From: Pseudomonas guineae
GTDB taxonomy: Bacteria; Pseudomonadota; Gammaproteobacteria; Pseudomonadales; Pseudomonadaceae
Assembly: GCF_900113745.1 (NCBI RefSeq)
Contig: NZ_FOQL01000006.1
Coordinates: 100,010 to 164,009, forward strand
DNA: 64,000 nucleotides
Reading direction: 5' to 3'
Shown: one piece after another, positions 52,725 to 60,585 of the stretch
Position numbering within the stretch: the stretch's first letter is position 1
Layout of the letters: every line of letters starts with the position of its first letter
Program-made: the position numbers and the translations under genes
Notes under the pieces: generated by a model
The model's input: only the letters and a program-made list of their open reading frames with translations
Database searches by the model: none
What the model was told of the DNA's origin: nothing

Positions 52725-53318
52725 TCAGGCCCGCAGCAACAGCTGCAGACGCTGGATAAAATCGCTCAGTGCCTGGGTGTTGTTCGCCACTTTCAGGCGC
52801 GTCAGCGCGCCTTGCCAGGCATTGGTGATAAAGCTCGCCAGGTTGCGGCAGTCCTCACCGTCCGGTAGTTCGCCAGCCGCCTGCGCCTGCTCCAGACAGG
52901 TCTGCAGGGTGTCCGCCGAGGCTTGCAGAATCGCATCGACCTGCGCGCCCAGGGTTGGCGATAACTCGGCCATTTCAAAACTCAGGCTGCCAATAAAACA
53001 GTGGTACTCCAGGCGCTCCTGGCGGGCGAAGTGCCCCACCAGCTCGGTGTAATAACCGAGGATGCGCTCGCGCGGGCTCAACGCCGGATTACCTAAGGCT
53101 TCGGCATAACGCGCCAGGCGCGGCTGGTAAACCTGTTGCAGGGCCTGCAGGGCAAAGTCTTCTTTGCTGGCGAAGTAGTGGTAGAAGGAACCCTTGGGCA
53201 CGCCGGCGGCCTGGACGATTTCCTGCACGCCGGCACCGTGATAACCACGACGGGTCATCACCTCGGCGCCTTTGGCGAGGATCAGGTCACGCTTGTCGAC
53301 ACGGATACTGGAGTTCAT
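52725..53318 (-). CDS. TetR-family repressor
   Basis: 197 residues. The HTH lies in AKGAEVMTRRGYHGAGVQEI and VQAAGVPKGSFYHYFASKED, standard for TetR; the C-terminal domain includes RLEYHCFIGSLSFEMAELSP with a single Cys. It is upstream of the OYE gene on the same strand, 52 bp apart, so it probably represses the pair in response to electrophiles, as NemR does. The responsive Cys is inference. Confidence 0.9.
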   Translation of the reverse strand: MNSSIRVDKRDLILAKGAEVMTRRGYHGAGVQEIVQAAGVPKGSFYHYFASKEDFALQALQQVYQPRLARYAEALGNPALSPRERILGYYTELVGHFARQERLEYHCFIGSLSFEMAELSPTLGAQVDAILQASADTLQTCLEQAQAAGELPDGEDCRNLASFITNAWQGALTRLKVANNTQALSDFIQRLQLLLRA

Positions 53319-53484
53319 GCCGCAAGGATATGACCGGTCGTCTAGGATCGCCCAGCACTATTGATTTGCGTGATTATCAGCAAGAAGCAGAGTGAGTTTT
53401 AGAAACGATTGAGCTGCGAACAAGTCGCGGCTCAATCGTAGGCAGGCGTGAGTCTAAATTAGCGCAGCAAGCGCTGACTCGGCT

Positions 53485-53772
53485 TTAGCCGCGGGCGGCT
53501 TTGATCACTTCTATATAGGGTTCGGCAAAGCGTTGATCCTGGATCAGCGCGATAAAGTCATGGCCTTGGGCGTCTTTAGCATTCAGGTCGTAGCCCGCTG
53601 CCACGAAGAAGCCGACAAAGCGTTCGAAATCATCAATCCGCAAGCCACGGTAGGCTTTGACCAGCTTGTGCAGCGACGGCGGCGTGGCATCAACCGGCTC
53701 AACGCCGAGGAACAGCTTGATCGGCTCGTCACCAATCTCTTCGCCAATCACCTGTTTCTTGTCTTTACGCAT
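53485..53772 (-). CDS. PA4642-family conserved protein
   Basis: 95 residues starting MRKDKKQVIGEEIGDEPIKL, followed by PPSLHKLVKAYRGLRIDDFE and GHDFIALIQDQRFAEPYIEV. It is a small conserved Pseudomonas protein with an alpha-helical, ankyrin-like pattern, soluble and of unknown function. It is transcribed singly. Confidence 0.9.
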   Translation of the reverse strand: MRKDKKQVIGEEIGDEPIKLFLGVEPVDATPPSLHKLVKAYRGLRIDDFERFVGFFVAAGYDLNAKDAQGHDFIALIQDQRFAEPYIEVIKAARG

Positions 53773-53920
53773 CGTTCACTCCAGCTAACCAGGCCACACG
53801 GGGGCACCAGTGTAACCCCCACATGCCACGCCGCTCAACGCGAGCGGCGTGCGCGAACAGCCCTGCGAGTTATGCGGCAACGCATGCAATGAGCGCGTTA
53901 CAGCCGCAACAGGACACGCC

Positions 53921-53933
53921 TCGTATACAATAT
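53921..53933. promoter_or_regulatory. Candidate GntR operator upstream of the GntR gene
   Basis: TCGTATACAATAT; its reverse complement ATATTGTATACGA differs by one base from ATATCGTATACGA at 59631-59643. It lies 32 bp before the GntR start. FCD-type GntR proteins typically bind such short palindromes and autoregulate. Confidence 0.7.
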
Positions 53934-53964
53934 CTGCACTTCTGACCAACGCGAGGCCTGCCTC

Positions 53965-54645
53965 TTGCCACTGCCCAGCTTCAATGCGCCTAACCTAGGC
54001 GTCACCCCAACGGCCTCGGAAGTCATCACCAAGCACCTGCGTGAGGCCATCATCGGCGGCCACTTCGACGAAGACGAGCCGATTCGTCAGGACGACGTAG
54101 CCCGCCTATTCAATGTCAGCAAAATCCCTGTACGCGAGGCGCTCAAGCGTCTCGAGGCGGAAGGTCTGGTGGTGTTCCAGCGCAACAAAGGCGCGGTGGT
54201 CACACGTATCTCCGAGCCTGAACTGGCGCAGATCTTCGAAGTGCGCGTACTGCTGGAGGTGCAGGCCATCCGCCTGGCGGTGCCCAACATGACGGAAGAA
54301 ACATTCGCCCAAGCGGAGCGCATCTGCCAGGCGTTCGTTGGCGAAACCGACATCGGCCATTGGGCAGAACTGAACTGGGCACTGCACGCCTGTCTCTATG
54401 AGCCGGCCAAGCGTCCTTTCTTGATCAACCTGATCCGCTCGATCCACGACAAAGTCGAGCGTTACCTGCGCATGCAAATGAGCCTGTCCGCAGGTAAAGA
54501 CCGCGCTGACCACGAGCACCGGGAAATCCTTGAGGCTTGTCGCGCGGGGGATGCCGACAAGGCCGCCATGCTGATCGAGCAGCACATCATCGGTGTCTGC
54601 CGCACGCTGTACGAGCACCTGCCAAACCGGCTTACACCGAACTGA
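53965..54645 (+). CDS. GntR-family (FCD) regulator of the hydroxyproline region
   Basis: 226 residues from a TTG start with GAGG eight bases upstream. The N-terminal winged helix shows LREAIIGGHFDEDEPIRQDD and LFNVSKIPVREALKRLEAEG; the FCD effector domain follows, with metal-ligand candidates HACLYEP and HEHREILEACRAGD. It likely represses hydroxyproline genes until inducer binds: the operator at 53921 recurs at 59631 upstream of the transporter and aconitase X unit. The inducer is inferred. Confidence 0.92.
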   Translation: MPLPSFNAPNLGVTPTASEVITKHLREAIIGGHFDEDEPIRQDDVARLFNVSKIPVREALKRLEAEGLVVFQRNKGAVVTRISEPELAQIFEVRVLLEVQAIRLAVPNMTEETFAQAERICQAFVGETDIGHWAELNWALHACLYEPAKRPFLINLIRSIHDKVERYLRMQMSLSAGKDRADHEHREILEACRAGDADKAAMLIEQHIIGVCRTLYEHLPNRLTPN

Positions 54646-54796
54646 TCACGACTACCCGCGCCTCAAAATTCAGACGCAGTAATCGGCACGCCACTGTGCC
54701 GATTTCGTCATAGCCCACCACGAAAGTCATCAAGCCGCCACGGCAGCGAAACCCCAGTCTTACAGGCACCTTATTTACACGCAGGTGCCTGCAGCC

Positions 54797-55732
54797 ATGA
54801 AACGCATCCACGTCATCGACTCCCACACTGGCGGTGAGCCAACCCGCTTGGTGATCGACGGTTTCCCCGATCTAGGTCAGGGCACAATGCTCGAACGGCG
54901 CCAACTATTGGCCGAACGTTTCGACGCTTGGCGCGCCGCTGTTGTGCTGGAGCCGCGGGGCAGCGATGTCTTGGTCGGCGCGCTGCTCTGCGAGCCGCTG
55001 GACCCGAGCGCCAGCTGTGGCGTGATCTTTTTCAACAACAGCGGCTACCTCGGCATGTGCGGCCACGGCACCATTGGCTTGGTCGCCTCACTGGCCTACC
55101 TCGGCCGCATTCAGCCGGGAATACACCGTATCGAAACCCCCGTCGGTACGGTCGAGGCCATGTTGCATGCGGATGGCTCGGTCAGCGTGCGCAACGTACC
55201 AGCCTATCGCTATCGCCAGGCTGTCACCCTGCAGGTGCCTGGGCTAGGTAGCGTCAGCGGCGATATCGCCTGGGGCGGTAACTGGTTCTTCCTGATTGCC
55301 GAGCATGCTCAACGCATTGCCGGGGACAATATCGAAGCACTCACCGACTACTGCTGGGCTGTGCGCCAAGCACTGACCGCGCAAGCTGTCCACGGCGAAG
55401 ACGGCGAGGAAATCGACCACATCGAGCTATTCGCCAGCGACGCTGAAGCAGACAGCCGCAACTTTGTGTTGTGCCCCGGCAAAGCCTACGACCGCTCCCC
55501 GTGTGGCACCGGCACCAGCGCCAAACTGGCCTGCCTGGCCGTCGATGGCAAGCTGGCACCCGGCGCCCTGTGGCGCCAGGCCAGCGTGATTGGCAGCCAG
55601 TTCGAGTGCAGTTATGAATGGCAAAACGAGGGTCGCGTTATTCCGACCATTCGCGGCCGCGCCCACATCAGTGCCGACGCCACCCTACTGCTGGAGGACA
55701 ACGATCCTTTCGCCTGGGGCATTCGCGGATGA
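54797..55732 (+). CDS. 4-hydroxyproline 2-epimerase (proline racemase family)
   Basis: 311 residues from the ATG at 54797 (MKRIHVIDSHTGGEPTRLVI). Both catalytic cysteines are present, in GMCGHGTIGL-like MCGHGTIG and in RSPCGTGTSAK. The Cys/Cys pair indicates an epimerase rather than a trans-3-hydroxyproline dehydratase, where one Cys is replaced by Thr. It would convert trans-4-hydroxy-L-proline to cis-4-hydroxy-D-proline in the cytosol. It is followed by the dehydrogenase genes, overlapping the next by ATGA. It corresponds to LhpA/HypD-type genes. Confidence 0.93.
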   Translation: MKRIHVIDSHTGGEPTRLVIDGFPDLGQGTMLERRQLLAERFDAWRAAVVLEPRGSDVLVGALLCEPLDPSASCGVIFFNNSGYLGMCGHGTIGLVASLAYLGRIQPGIHRIETPVGTVEAMLHADGSVSVRNVPAYRYRQAVTLQVPGLGSVSGDIAWGGNWFFLIAEHAQRIAGDNIEALTDYCWAVRQALTAQAVHGEDGEEIDHIELFASDAEADSRNFVLCPGKAYDRSPCGTGTSAKLACLAVDGKLAPGALWRQASVIGSQFECSYEWQNEGRVIPTIRGRAHISADATLLLEDNDPFAWGIRG

Positions 55733-56850
55733 ACGCGGATGTCATCGTTATCGGCGCAGGCATAGTCGGCAGCGCCTGCGCCAAAACGCTCGCCCAGCGC
55801 GGCATGAATGTTCTGGTGCTGGACAGCCAGCGCGGCGGTGCCACGGCAGCCGGCATGGGCCATCTGGTCGCGATGGACGACAACCCAGCGGAGCTGGCTT
55901 TGAGTCGCTACTCCATCGAGTTGTGGCAGCAATGGGCGCCACAACTCGCCGCCGACTGCGCCTACCGCAACTGCGGCACCTTGTGGCTAGCGGCGAACCA
56001 GGAAGAACTGCAGGCCGCCGAGCACAAGGGCGAAACCTTGCGTGCTCAAGGTGTCACCTGCCAATTGCTGGATGCAGAAGGCCTGCGTCAGACCGAACCG
56101 ATGCTGCGTCGAGACCTGAGCGGCGCACTCAAGGTGAACGGTGACAGCATCGTCTACGCCCCCAATGCGGCGTGCTGGATGCTGACGCAAGGTGGCACGC
56201 GTATTCGCCAACGTTGTGAGCAGGTCAGCGCGGTCGAGGGTAACCGGGTACGCCTGGCGGATGGCAGCTGGCTACAGGCCAAGCTGGTCATAATGGCCAA
56301 CGGCATCCACGCCAGCGAGCTTTGCCCAGAGCTGCCGATTCGCCCGAAGAAGGGCCACATACTGATCACCGACCGCTACCCCGGCCGTATTCAACATCAG
56401 TTGGTTGAGCTCGGTTACGCCGCCAGCGCCCATGTCACCAGCGGCACCACGGTCGCCTTCAACGCCCAACCGCGACCGACCGGGCAGATCCTGCTGGGCT
56501 CATCGCGCCAATTCGACAGCCTCAGCCCAGAGGTCGAGGGGGCCGTACTCGCACGCATGCTGCAACGCGCCCTCGACTACCTGCCAGAGCTGGGCCAGCT
56601 GAACGCGATACGCAGCTGGACCGGCTTTCGCGCCGCCACTCCTGACGGTCTGCCGCTGATCGGCGCCCACCCACAACAGCCAGGCCTATGGCTGGCCGTT
56701 GGCCATGAAGGCTTGGGCGTCACCACGGCACCCGGTACTGCGCAGCTACTGGCCGAGCAACTTTTAGGGGAACCCTCGGCAATCGACCCAGCGCCTTATC
56801 GTCCAGAGCGTTTTCTCCACACACATGAACTCAAGGAGCAGCACCGATGA
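55729..56850 (+). CDS. FAD-dependent D-hydroxyproline dehydrogenase-type subunit (DAO family)
   Basis: 373 residues from the ATG at 55729 that overlaps the epimerase stop. The Rossmann start VIVIGAGIVGSACAKTLAQR binds FAD; later RSWTGFRAATPDGLPLIG and AVGHEGLGVTTAPGTAQ are the DAO-type C-terminal motifs. It would oxidise cis-4-hydroxy-D-proline to the pyrroline carboxylate. It overlaps the ferredoxin-like gene (56847-56850) by ATGA; with the next two genes it forms the known heteromeric alpha-beta-gamma arrangement. Confidence 0.9.
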   Translation: MNADVIVIGAGIVGSACAKTLAQRGMNVLVLDSQRGGATAAGMGHLVAMDDNPAELALSRYSIELWQQWAPQLAADCAYRNCGTLWLAANQEELQAAEHKGETLRAQGVTCQLLDAEGLRQTEPMLRRDLSGALKVNGDSIVYAPNAACWMLTQGGTRIRQRCEQVSAVEGNRVRLADGSWLQAKLVIMANGIHASELCPELPIRPKKGHILITDRYPGRIQHQLVELGYAASAHVTSGTTVAFNAQPRPTGQILLGSSRQFDSLSPEVEGAVLARMLQRALDYLPELGQLNAIRSWTGFRAATPDGLPLIGAHPQQPGLWLAVGHEGLGVTTAPGTAQLLAEQLLGEPSAIDPAPYRPERFLHTHELKEQHR

Positions 56851-57083
56851 TTGAGCTCAGCCTGGATGGCCAACTGCTGCGGGTAGCCCAAGGTACAACG
56901 GTCGCAGCAGCGCTCTACCTCGGCGGTGACGGCAACAGCCGGACCTCGGTCAGCGGCCAACGCCGCGCGCCATTTTGCGGCATGGGCGTGTGCCAGGAAT
57001 GCCGCGTCAGCATCGATGGCCAGCGTCGCCTGGCCTGCCAAACCCTGTGCCGCTCCGGCATGCAGGTGGAGACTCAGCCATGA
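56847..57083 (+). CDS. [2Fe-2S] ferredoxin-like subunit
   Basis: 78 residues resembling HcnA-type subunits: the cluster ligands CGMGVCQEC and a downstream Cys in RLACQTLC form a plant-type [2Fe-2S] site. It passes electrons between the two flavin subunits encoded on either side. Both ends overlap neighbours by ATGA, which implies equal stoichiometry. Confidence 0.9.
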   Translation: MIELSLDGQLLRVAQGTTVAAALYLGGDGNSRTSVSGQRRAPFCGMGVCQECRVSIDGQRRLACQTLCRSGMQVETQP

Positions 57084-58339
57084 CCCGCGACTTCGACCTC
57101 TTGATCATCGGCGCGGGCCCTGCGGGTATGGCCGCCGCCTTGGCAGCCGCCCCCAGCGGTGCGCGTATCGCCATCATCGACGACAACCCGGCGCCCGGTG
57201 GGCAGATCTGGCGCGACGGCGTTCAAGCGCAACTCCCCGCTGCCGCTCAACGCTACCGCGCGGCGTTGGCCGCAGCGAGCAACGTGCAACTCTTTGCTGC
57301 AACCCGGGTAGTCGCCATTGCCGGCCCACAACAGTTGTTGCTGGAGGATGACAACAGCGCCTGGAACGTTCGCTACAGCACACTCATCCTCTGCACGGGT
57401 GCCCGCGAACTATTACTGCCCTTCCCCGGCTGGACATTGCCCGGTGTCACGGGCGCAGGCGGCCTGCAGGCGCTGGTCAAAGGCGGCGTTCCATTGACGG
57501 GCGAACGCCTGGTGATTGCTGGCAGTGGCCCGCTGTTACTGGCCAGTGCCGCCAGCGCCAGGAAGGCCGGCGCGCAGATCCAGCGCATTGCCGAACAGGC
57601 CAGCCTTGCAGCCCTGTCGGCTTTTACCCTGCAGCTGGCGCGCTGGCCCGGCAAACTGCTGCAAGCCACGCAACTGCTGGATAGCCACTACCGCAGCGAC
57701 AGTTTCGTCGTGGCCGCACTCGGCAGCGAGAAACTGGAAGCCGTGCGCTTAAGCCAGTCCGGCAAAATCATAGAAATCCCTTGCGAGCGCCTCGCCTGCG
57801 GCTTTGGCCTAATTGCCAATACCCAACTGGGCCAAGCCTTGGGGTGTCGCGTGGCAGACCAGGCAATTGCCGTCGATGACTGGCAAGCGTGCAGCCGGAC
57901 CGATCATTACGCTGCCGGCGAGTGCACCGGTTTTGGCGGCAGCGAATTGGCCCTGGTTGAAGGCGCCATCGCCGGCCATGCCGCAGTTGGCGAGCAACAC
58001 CAGGCCCGCGCACTGTGGCCGCAACGCGCACGCTGGCAAGCCTTTGCCAGGCAACTCAACCGGCGCTTCGCCCTCAATCCACAGCTGAAGCAGCTGGCCG
58101 AGGCCGACACGCTGGTCTGCCGCTGTGAAGATGTACCCTACTCGGCCCTCGCCGAGCGCAGTAGCTGGGTCGATGCCAAGCTGCACAGTCGCTGTGGCAT
58201 GGGCCCTTGCCAGGGACGTATTTGCGGCGCGGCCTGTGAGTATCTATTCGACTGGCAAACGCCGACGCCACGCGTGCCCCTGACGCCTACGCGTATCGAC
58301 AGCCTGCTGCAGCTCGCAGAGGCGCAAGTGCATGGGTAG
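57080..58339 (+). CDS. FAD/NAD-binding oxidoreductase subunit with BFD-type [2Fe-2S] domain
   Basis: 419 residues from the ATG at 57080, overlapping the ferredoxin-like stop. The FAD motif LLIIGAGPAGMAAALAAA and a second nucleotide site (RLVIAGSGPLLLASAASA) are HcnB-like. The C-terminus has cysteines CRCEDVPYS and RCGMGPCQGRICG, binding a BFD-type cluster. It is the alpha-type subunit of the D-hydroxyproline dehydrogenase complex, passing electrons to the respiratory chain. Its stop codon (TAG) lies within the type B repeat. Confidence 0.9.
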   Translation: MTRDFDLLIIGAGPAGMAAALAAAPSGARIAIIDDNPAPGGQIWRDGVQAQLPAAAQRYRAALAAASNVQLFAATRVVAIAGPQQLLLEDDNSAWNVRYSTLILCTGARELLLPFPGWTLPGVTGAGGLQALVKGGVPLTGERLVIAGSGPLLLASAASARKAGAQIQRIAEQASLAALSAFTLQLARWPGKLLQATQLLDSHYRSDSFVVAALGSEKLEAVRLSQSGKIIEIPCERLACGFGLIANTQLGQALGCRVADQAIAVDDWQACSRTDHYAAGECTGFGGSELALVEGAIAGHAAVGEQHQARALWPQRARWQAFARQLNRRFALNPQLKQLAEADTLVCRCEDVPYSALAERSSWVDAKLHSRCGMGPCQGRICGAACEYLFDWQTPTPRVPLTPTRIDSLLQLAEAQVHG

Positions 58340-58500
58340 GGTGGGTTAGCGGCGCCAAGCTCAAAACGATCAGACACCGCCAGCATGGCGCGCCGCGTAA
58401 CCCACCAGACGGTAGCCATGTATTGCGCCGATGGTGGGTTACGGCGCAGCAACGATAGGTGTAACGCCAGTCACATGGACAGGCGCCTAACCCACCCTAC
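58336..58500. repeat. Nested inverted repeats, type B, copy 3
   Basis: Outer arms GTAGGGTGGGTTAGCGGCG (from 58336) and GGCGCCTAACCCACCCTAC (58482-58500), inner arms GCGCCGCGTAACCCACCA (58388-58405) and TGGTGGGTTACGGCGC (58433-58448). The TAG stop of the preceding gene is part of the outer arm. It could also act as a bidirectional transcription block. Confidence 0.75.
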
Positions 58501-58606
58501 GTCCTGTCGCAGGCTAGCAATACTTCCCCATGACCGGCGCGCAGCTATAGAGTGGTGCCGCTAGCCGCTACCAGCGGCATCCACTCGCTCTGCCTGGACC
58601 CGGCCC

Positions 58607-59368
58607 ATGCTGTTTCCCGCCCCAAGCCAACTGCTACCACCGCCCTGCGACCTGAACGAACTACTCGGCAGTTTGCAAATGATCACACCGCTACTCGATG
58701 CCATGCCCGGCGTGGTGTTCTTTATCAAGGACTGCCAAGCGCGCTACGTGCTGGTTAACCAGACCCTGGTGCAACGCTGCGCCCTCAAAGACCGACAAAC
58801 GCTACTCGGCAAAACTGCCGAGCAAGTTTTCCCCTCGCGCTTCGGCCCGCTGTATACCGAACAAGACCGGCGCGTGTTAGAGATCGGAACGCCCCTCAGC
58901 GATCAGCTTGAGCTGCACCTCTACCCAGGCCGCCAACCCGGCTGGTGCCTGACCCATAAGTTGGCCTTACATGACCGCCAGGGCACGATCATCGGCATGG
59001 CCGGCATTTCCTATGACTTACAAGCGCCGCAGGCCAGCCATCCGGCGTATCAGAAGCTCGCAGCAGTCGACGCGCATATTCGTCAGCATTACGCCCACCC
59101 CATCGCGGTGAAACACCTGGCCAGCATCGCCGGGCTGTCCATCGCTCAGCTAGAACGTCTGTGCAAGCGTATTTTCCAACTCACCCCGCGCCAGATGATC
59201 CACCAGGCTCGCCTCGGTGCCGCCTCACAGCTGCTAGCCGGCGAACTGCCGATCACCGAAATCGCCCTGCGCTGCGGCTACACCGACCACAGCGCGTTCA
59301 GCCGCCAATTCAAAGCTCTTACCGGGCTCTCCCCCAGCCAGTACCGCGACAGCCAACGCCACGCCTGA
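58607..59368 (+). CDS. PAS-AraC transcription regulator
   Basis: 253 residues. An N-terminal PAS domain (MITPLLDAMPGVVFFIKDCQ, LLGKTAEQVFP) of about 135 residues is followed by an AraC/XylS double HTH with VKHLASIAGLSIAQLERLCK, ITEIALRCGYTDHSAFSRQF and LTGLSPSQYRDSQ. It is placed between the dehydrogenase genes and the transporter unit, and is therefore a likely activator of hydroxyproline catabolism, comparable to the AraC-type LhpR of P. aeruginosa. Confidence 0.9.
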   Translation: MLFPAPSQLLPPPCDLNELLGSLQMITPLLDAMPGVVFFIKDCQARYVLVNQTLVQRCALKDRQTLLGKTAEQVFPSRFGPLYTEQDRRVLEIGTPLSDQLELHLYPGRQPGWCLTHKLALHDRQGTIIGMAGISYDLQAPQASHPAYQKLAAVDAHIRQHYAHPIAVKHLASIAGLSIAQLERLCKRIFQLTPRQMIHQARLGAASQLLAGELPITEIALRCGYTDHSAFSRQFKALTGLSPSQYRDSQRHA

Positions 59369-59704
59369 GCGCCGCACACATCTCTGCGTCACGATTGTTA
59401 CCCTGCGGCGCAACGTTACGGTGCACACCTGCGCGTCCTGCTTCCTTCTGTGACACCGCAAGGCTGTTACGCCTTTTCGTTCGCGGCCACGCTCGCGACG
59501 TAACGGCCTGGCGTGTCCTTCGGCGTTGTGGCGCAGCGCCCACCCCACGGGCGCTGTAGCCCAGCACACGATCCTCAAAAAGCACTTCTCAACCATCTAA
59601 GGGCGTTCTGGCATGACCGATGCATATTTAATATCGTATACGAAATCCGCAATACCAAATTCAATCCACACCAATGCTCGACCCAACCAGACCTAGAGGC
59701 CCCT
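59369..59704. other. 336-bp intergenic region upstream of the binding-protein gene
   Basis: This contains the GntR operator candidate at 59631 and presumably the promoter of the transport unit. I see no gene in it; the reading frames across it are fragmentary. Confidence 0.55.
59631..59643. promoter_or_regulatory. Candidate GntR operator upstream of the transport/aconitase X unit
   Basis: ATATCGTATACGA contains a perfect 10-bp palindrome TCGTATACGA and matches the reverse complement of the site at 53921-53933 in 12 of 13 positions. It is 62 bp before the binding-protein start. Confidence 0.75.
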
Positions 59705-60523
59705 ATGAAAAACCCCACACTCGCCGTAGCCCTCACAGCTGTTCTGAGCACCTCCTTTATCAACGTGGCCCAGGCCGACAAGCTCGATGACATTATTGAG
59801 TCCGGCAAGCTGCGCTGCGCCGTCACCCTGGACTTTCCACCGATGGGCTTTCGCGATGAAGCGAATAACCCCGTAGGTTTCGACGTCGACTACTGCGGCG
59901 ACCTGGCCAAGGTGCTTGGCGTCACCCCAGAAGTGGTCGAAACGCCTTTTCCTGATCGCATCCCTGCGCTCATTTCCGGGCGCGCCGACGTCATCGTCGC
60001 GTCCACGTCCGACACCCTGGAACGCGCCAAGACCGTGGGCATGACCGTGCCCTACTTTGCCTTCCAAATGGTTGTGCTGACCCGCGAAGACAGCGGCATT
60101 AACAGTTACGCCGACCTCAAAAGCCACCCGGTCGGCAATACCAGCGGCACCTATGAGGCCATCGCCCTGGAGAAAGACGTGAAGGCTTGGGGCGGTGGTA
60201 GCTTCCGCGCGTACCAGAGCCTCAACGACACCATCCTCGCTGTCACCCAAGGGCATATCGACGCAACAGTCGTGACCAACACCGTCGCTGCCGCAACGCT
60301 TAAGTCGGGCAAATACAAAGGCCTGAAGATCGCCGGTGACGCGCCCTACACCATCGATTACGTGTCGCTGGCGGCTAAGCGTAACGAATACGGCTTACTC
60401 AATTACATGAACCTGTTCGTTAACCAGCAGGTGCGTACCGGCCGTTATCAGGAACTGTGGGACAAGTGGGTCGGCAAGGAAATCGCCCCGGCCAACCTGT
60501 CGGTACCCGGCGTCTACTACTGA
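59705..60523 (+). CDS. Amino-acid-type ABC transporter substrate-binding protein
   Basis: 272 residues from the ATG at 59705, with AGAGG six bases upstream; the longer frame is untranslated leader. Signal peptide NPTLAVALTAVLSTSFINVA ends at AQA. The mature SBP_bac_3 fold shows GKLRCAVTLDFPPMGFRDEA, GFDVDYCGDLAKVLGV and GRADVIVASTSDTLERAKTV. It delivers a cyclic amino acid, probably a hydroxyproline, to the two permeases and ATPase downstream. Confidence 0.93.
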   Translation: MKNPTLAVALTAVLSTSFINVAQADKLDDIIESGKLRCAVTLDFPPMGFRDEANNPVGFDVDYCGDLAKVLGVTPEVVETPFPDRIPALISGRADVIVASTSDTLERAKTVGMTVPYFAFQMVVLTREDSGINSYADLKSHPVGNTSGTYEAIALEKDVKAWGGGSFRAYQSLNDTILAVTQGHIDATVVTNTVAAATLKSGKYKGLKIAGDAPYTIDYVSLAAKRNEYGLLNYMNLFVNQQVRTGRYQELWDKWVGKEIAPANLSVPGVYY

Positions 60524-60585
60524 GTCGTAGCTAATAATCCATCCATCAACGTGCGGCCTGCTTGCGGGTCGTACGGGAGCTACAG

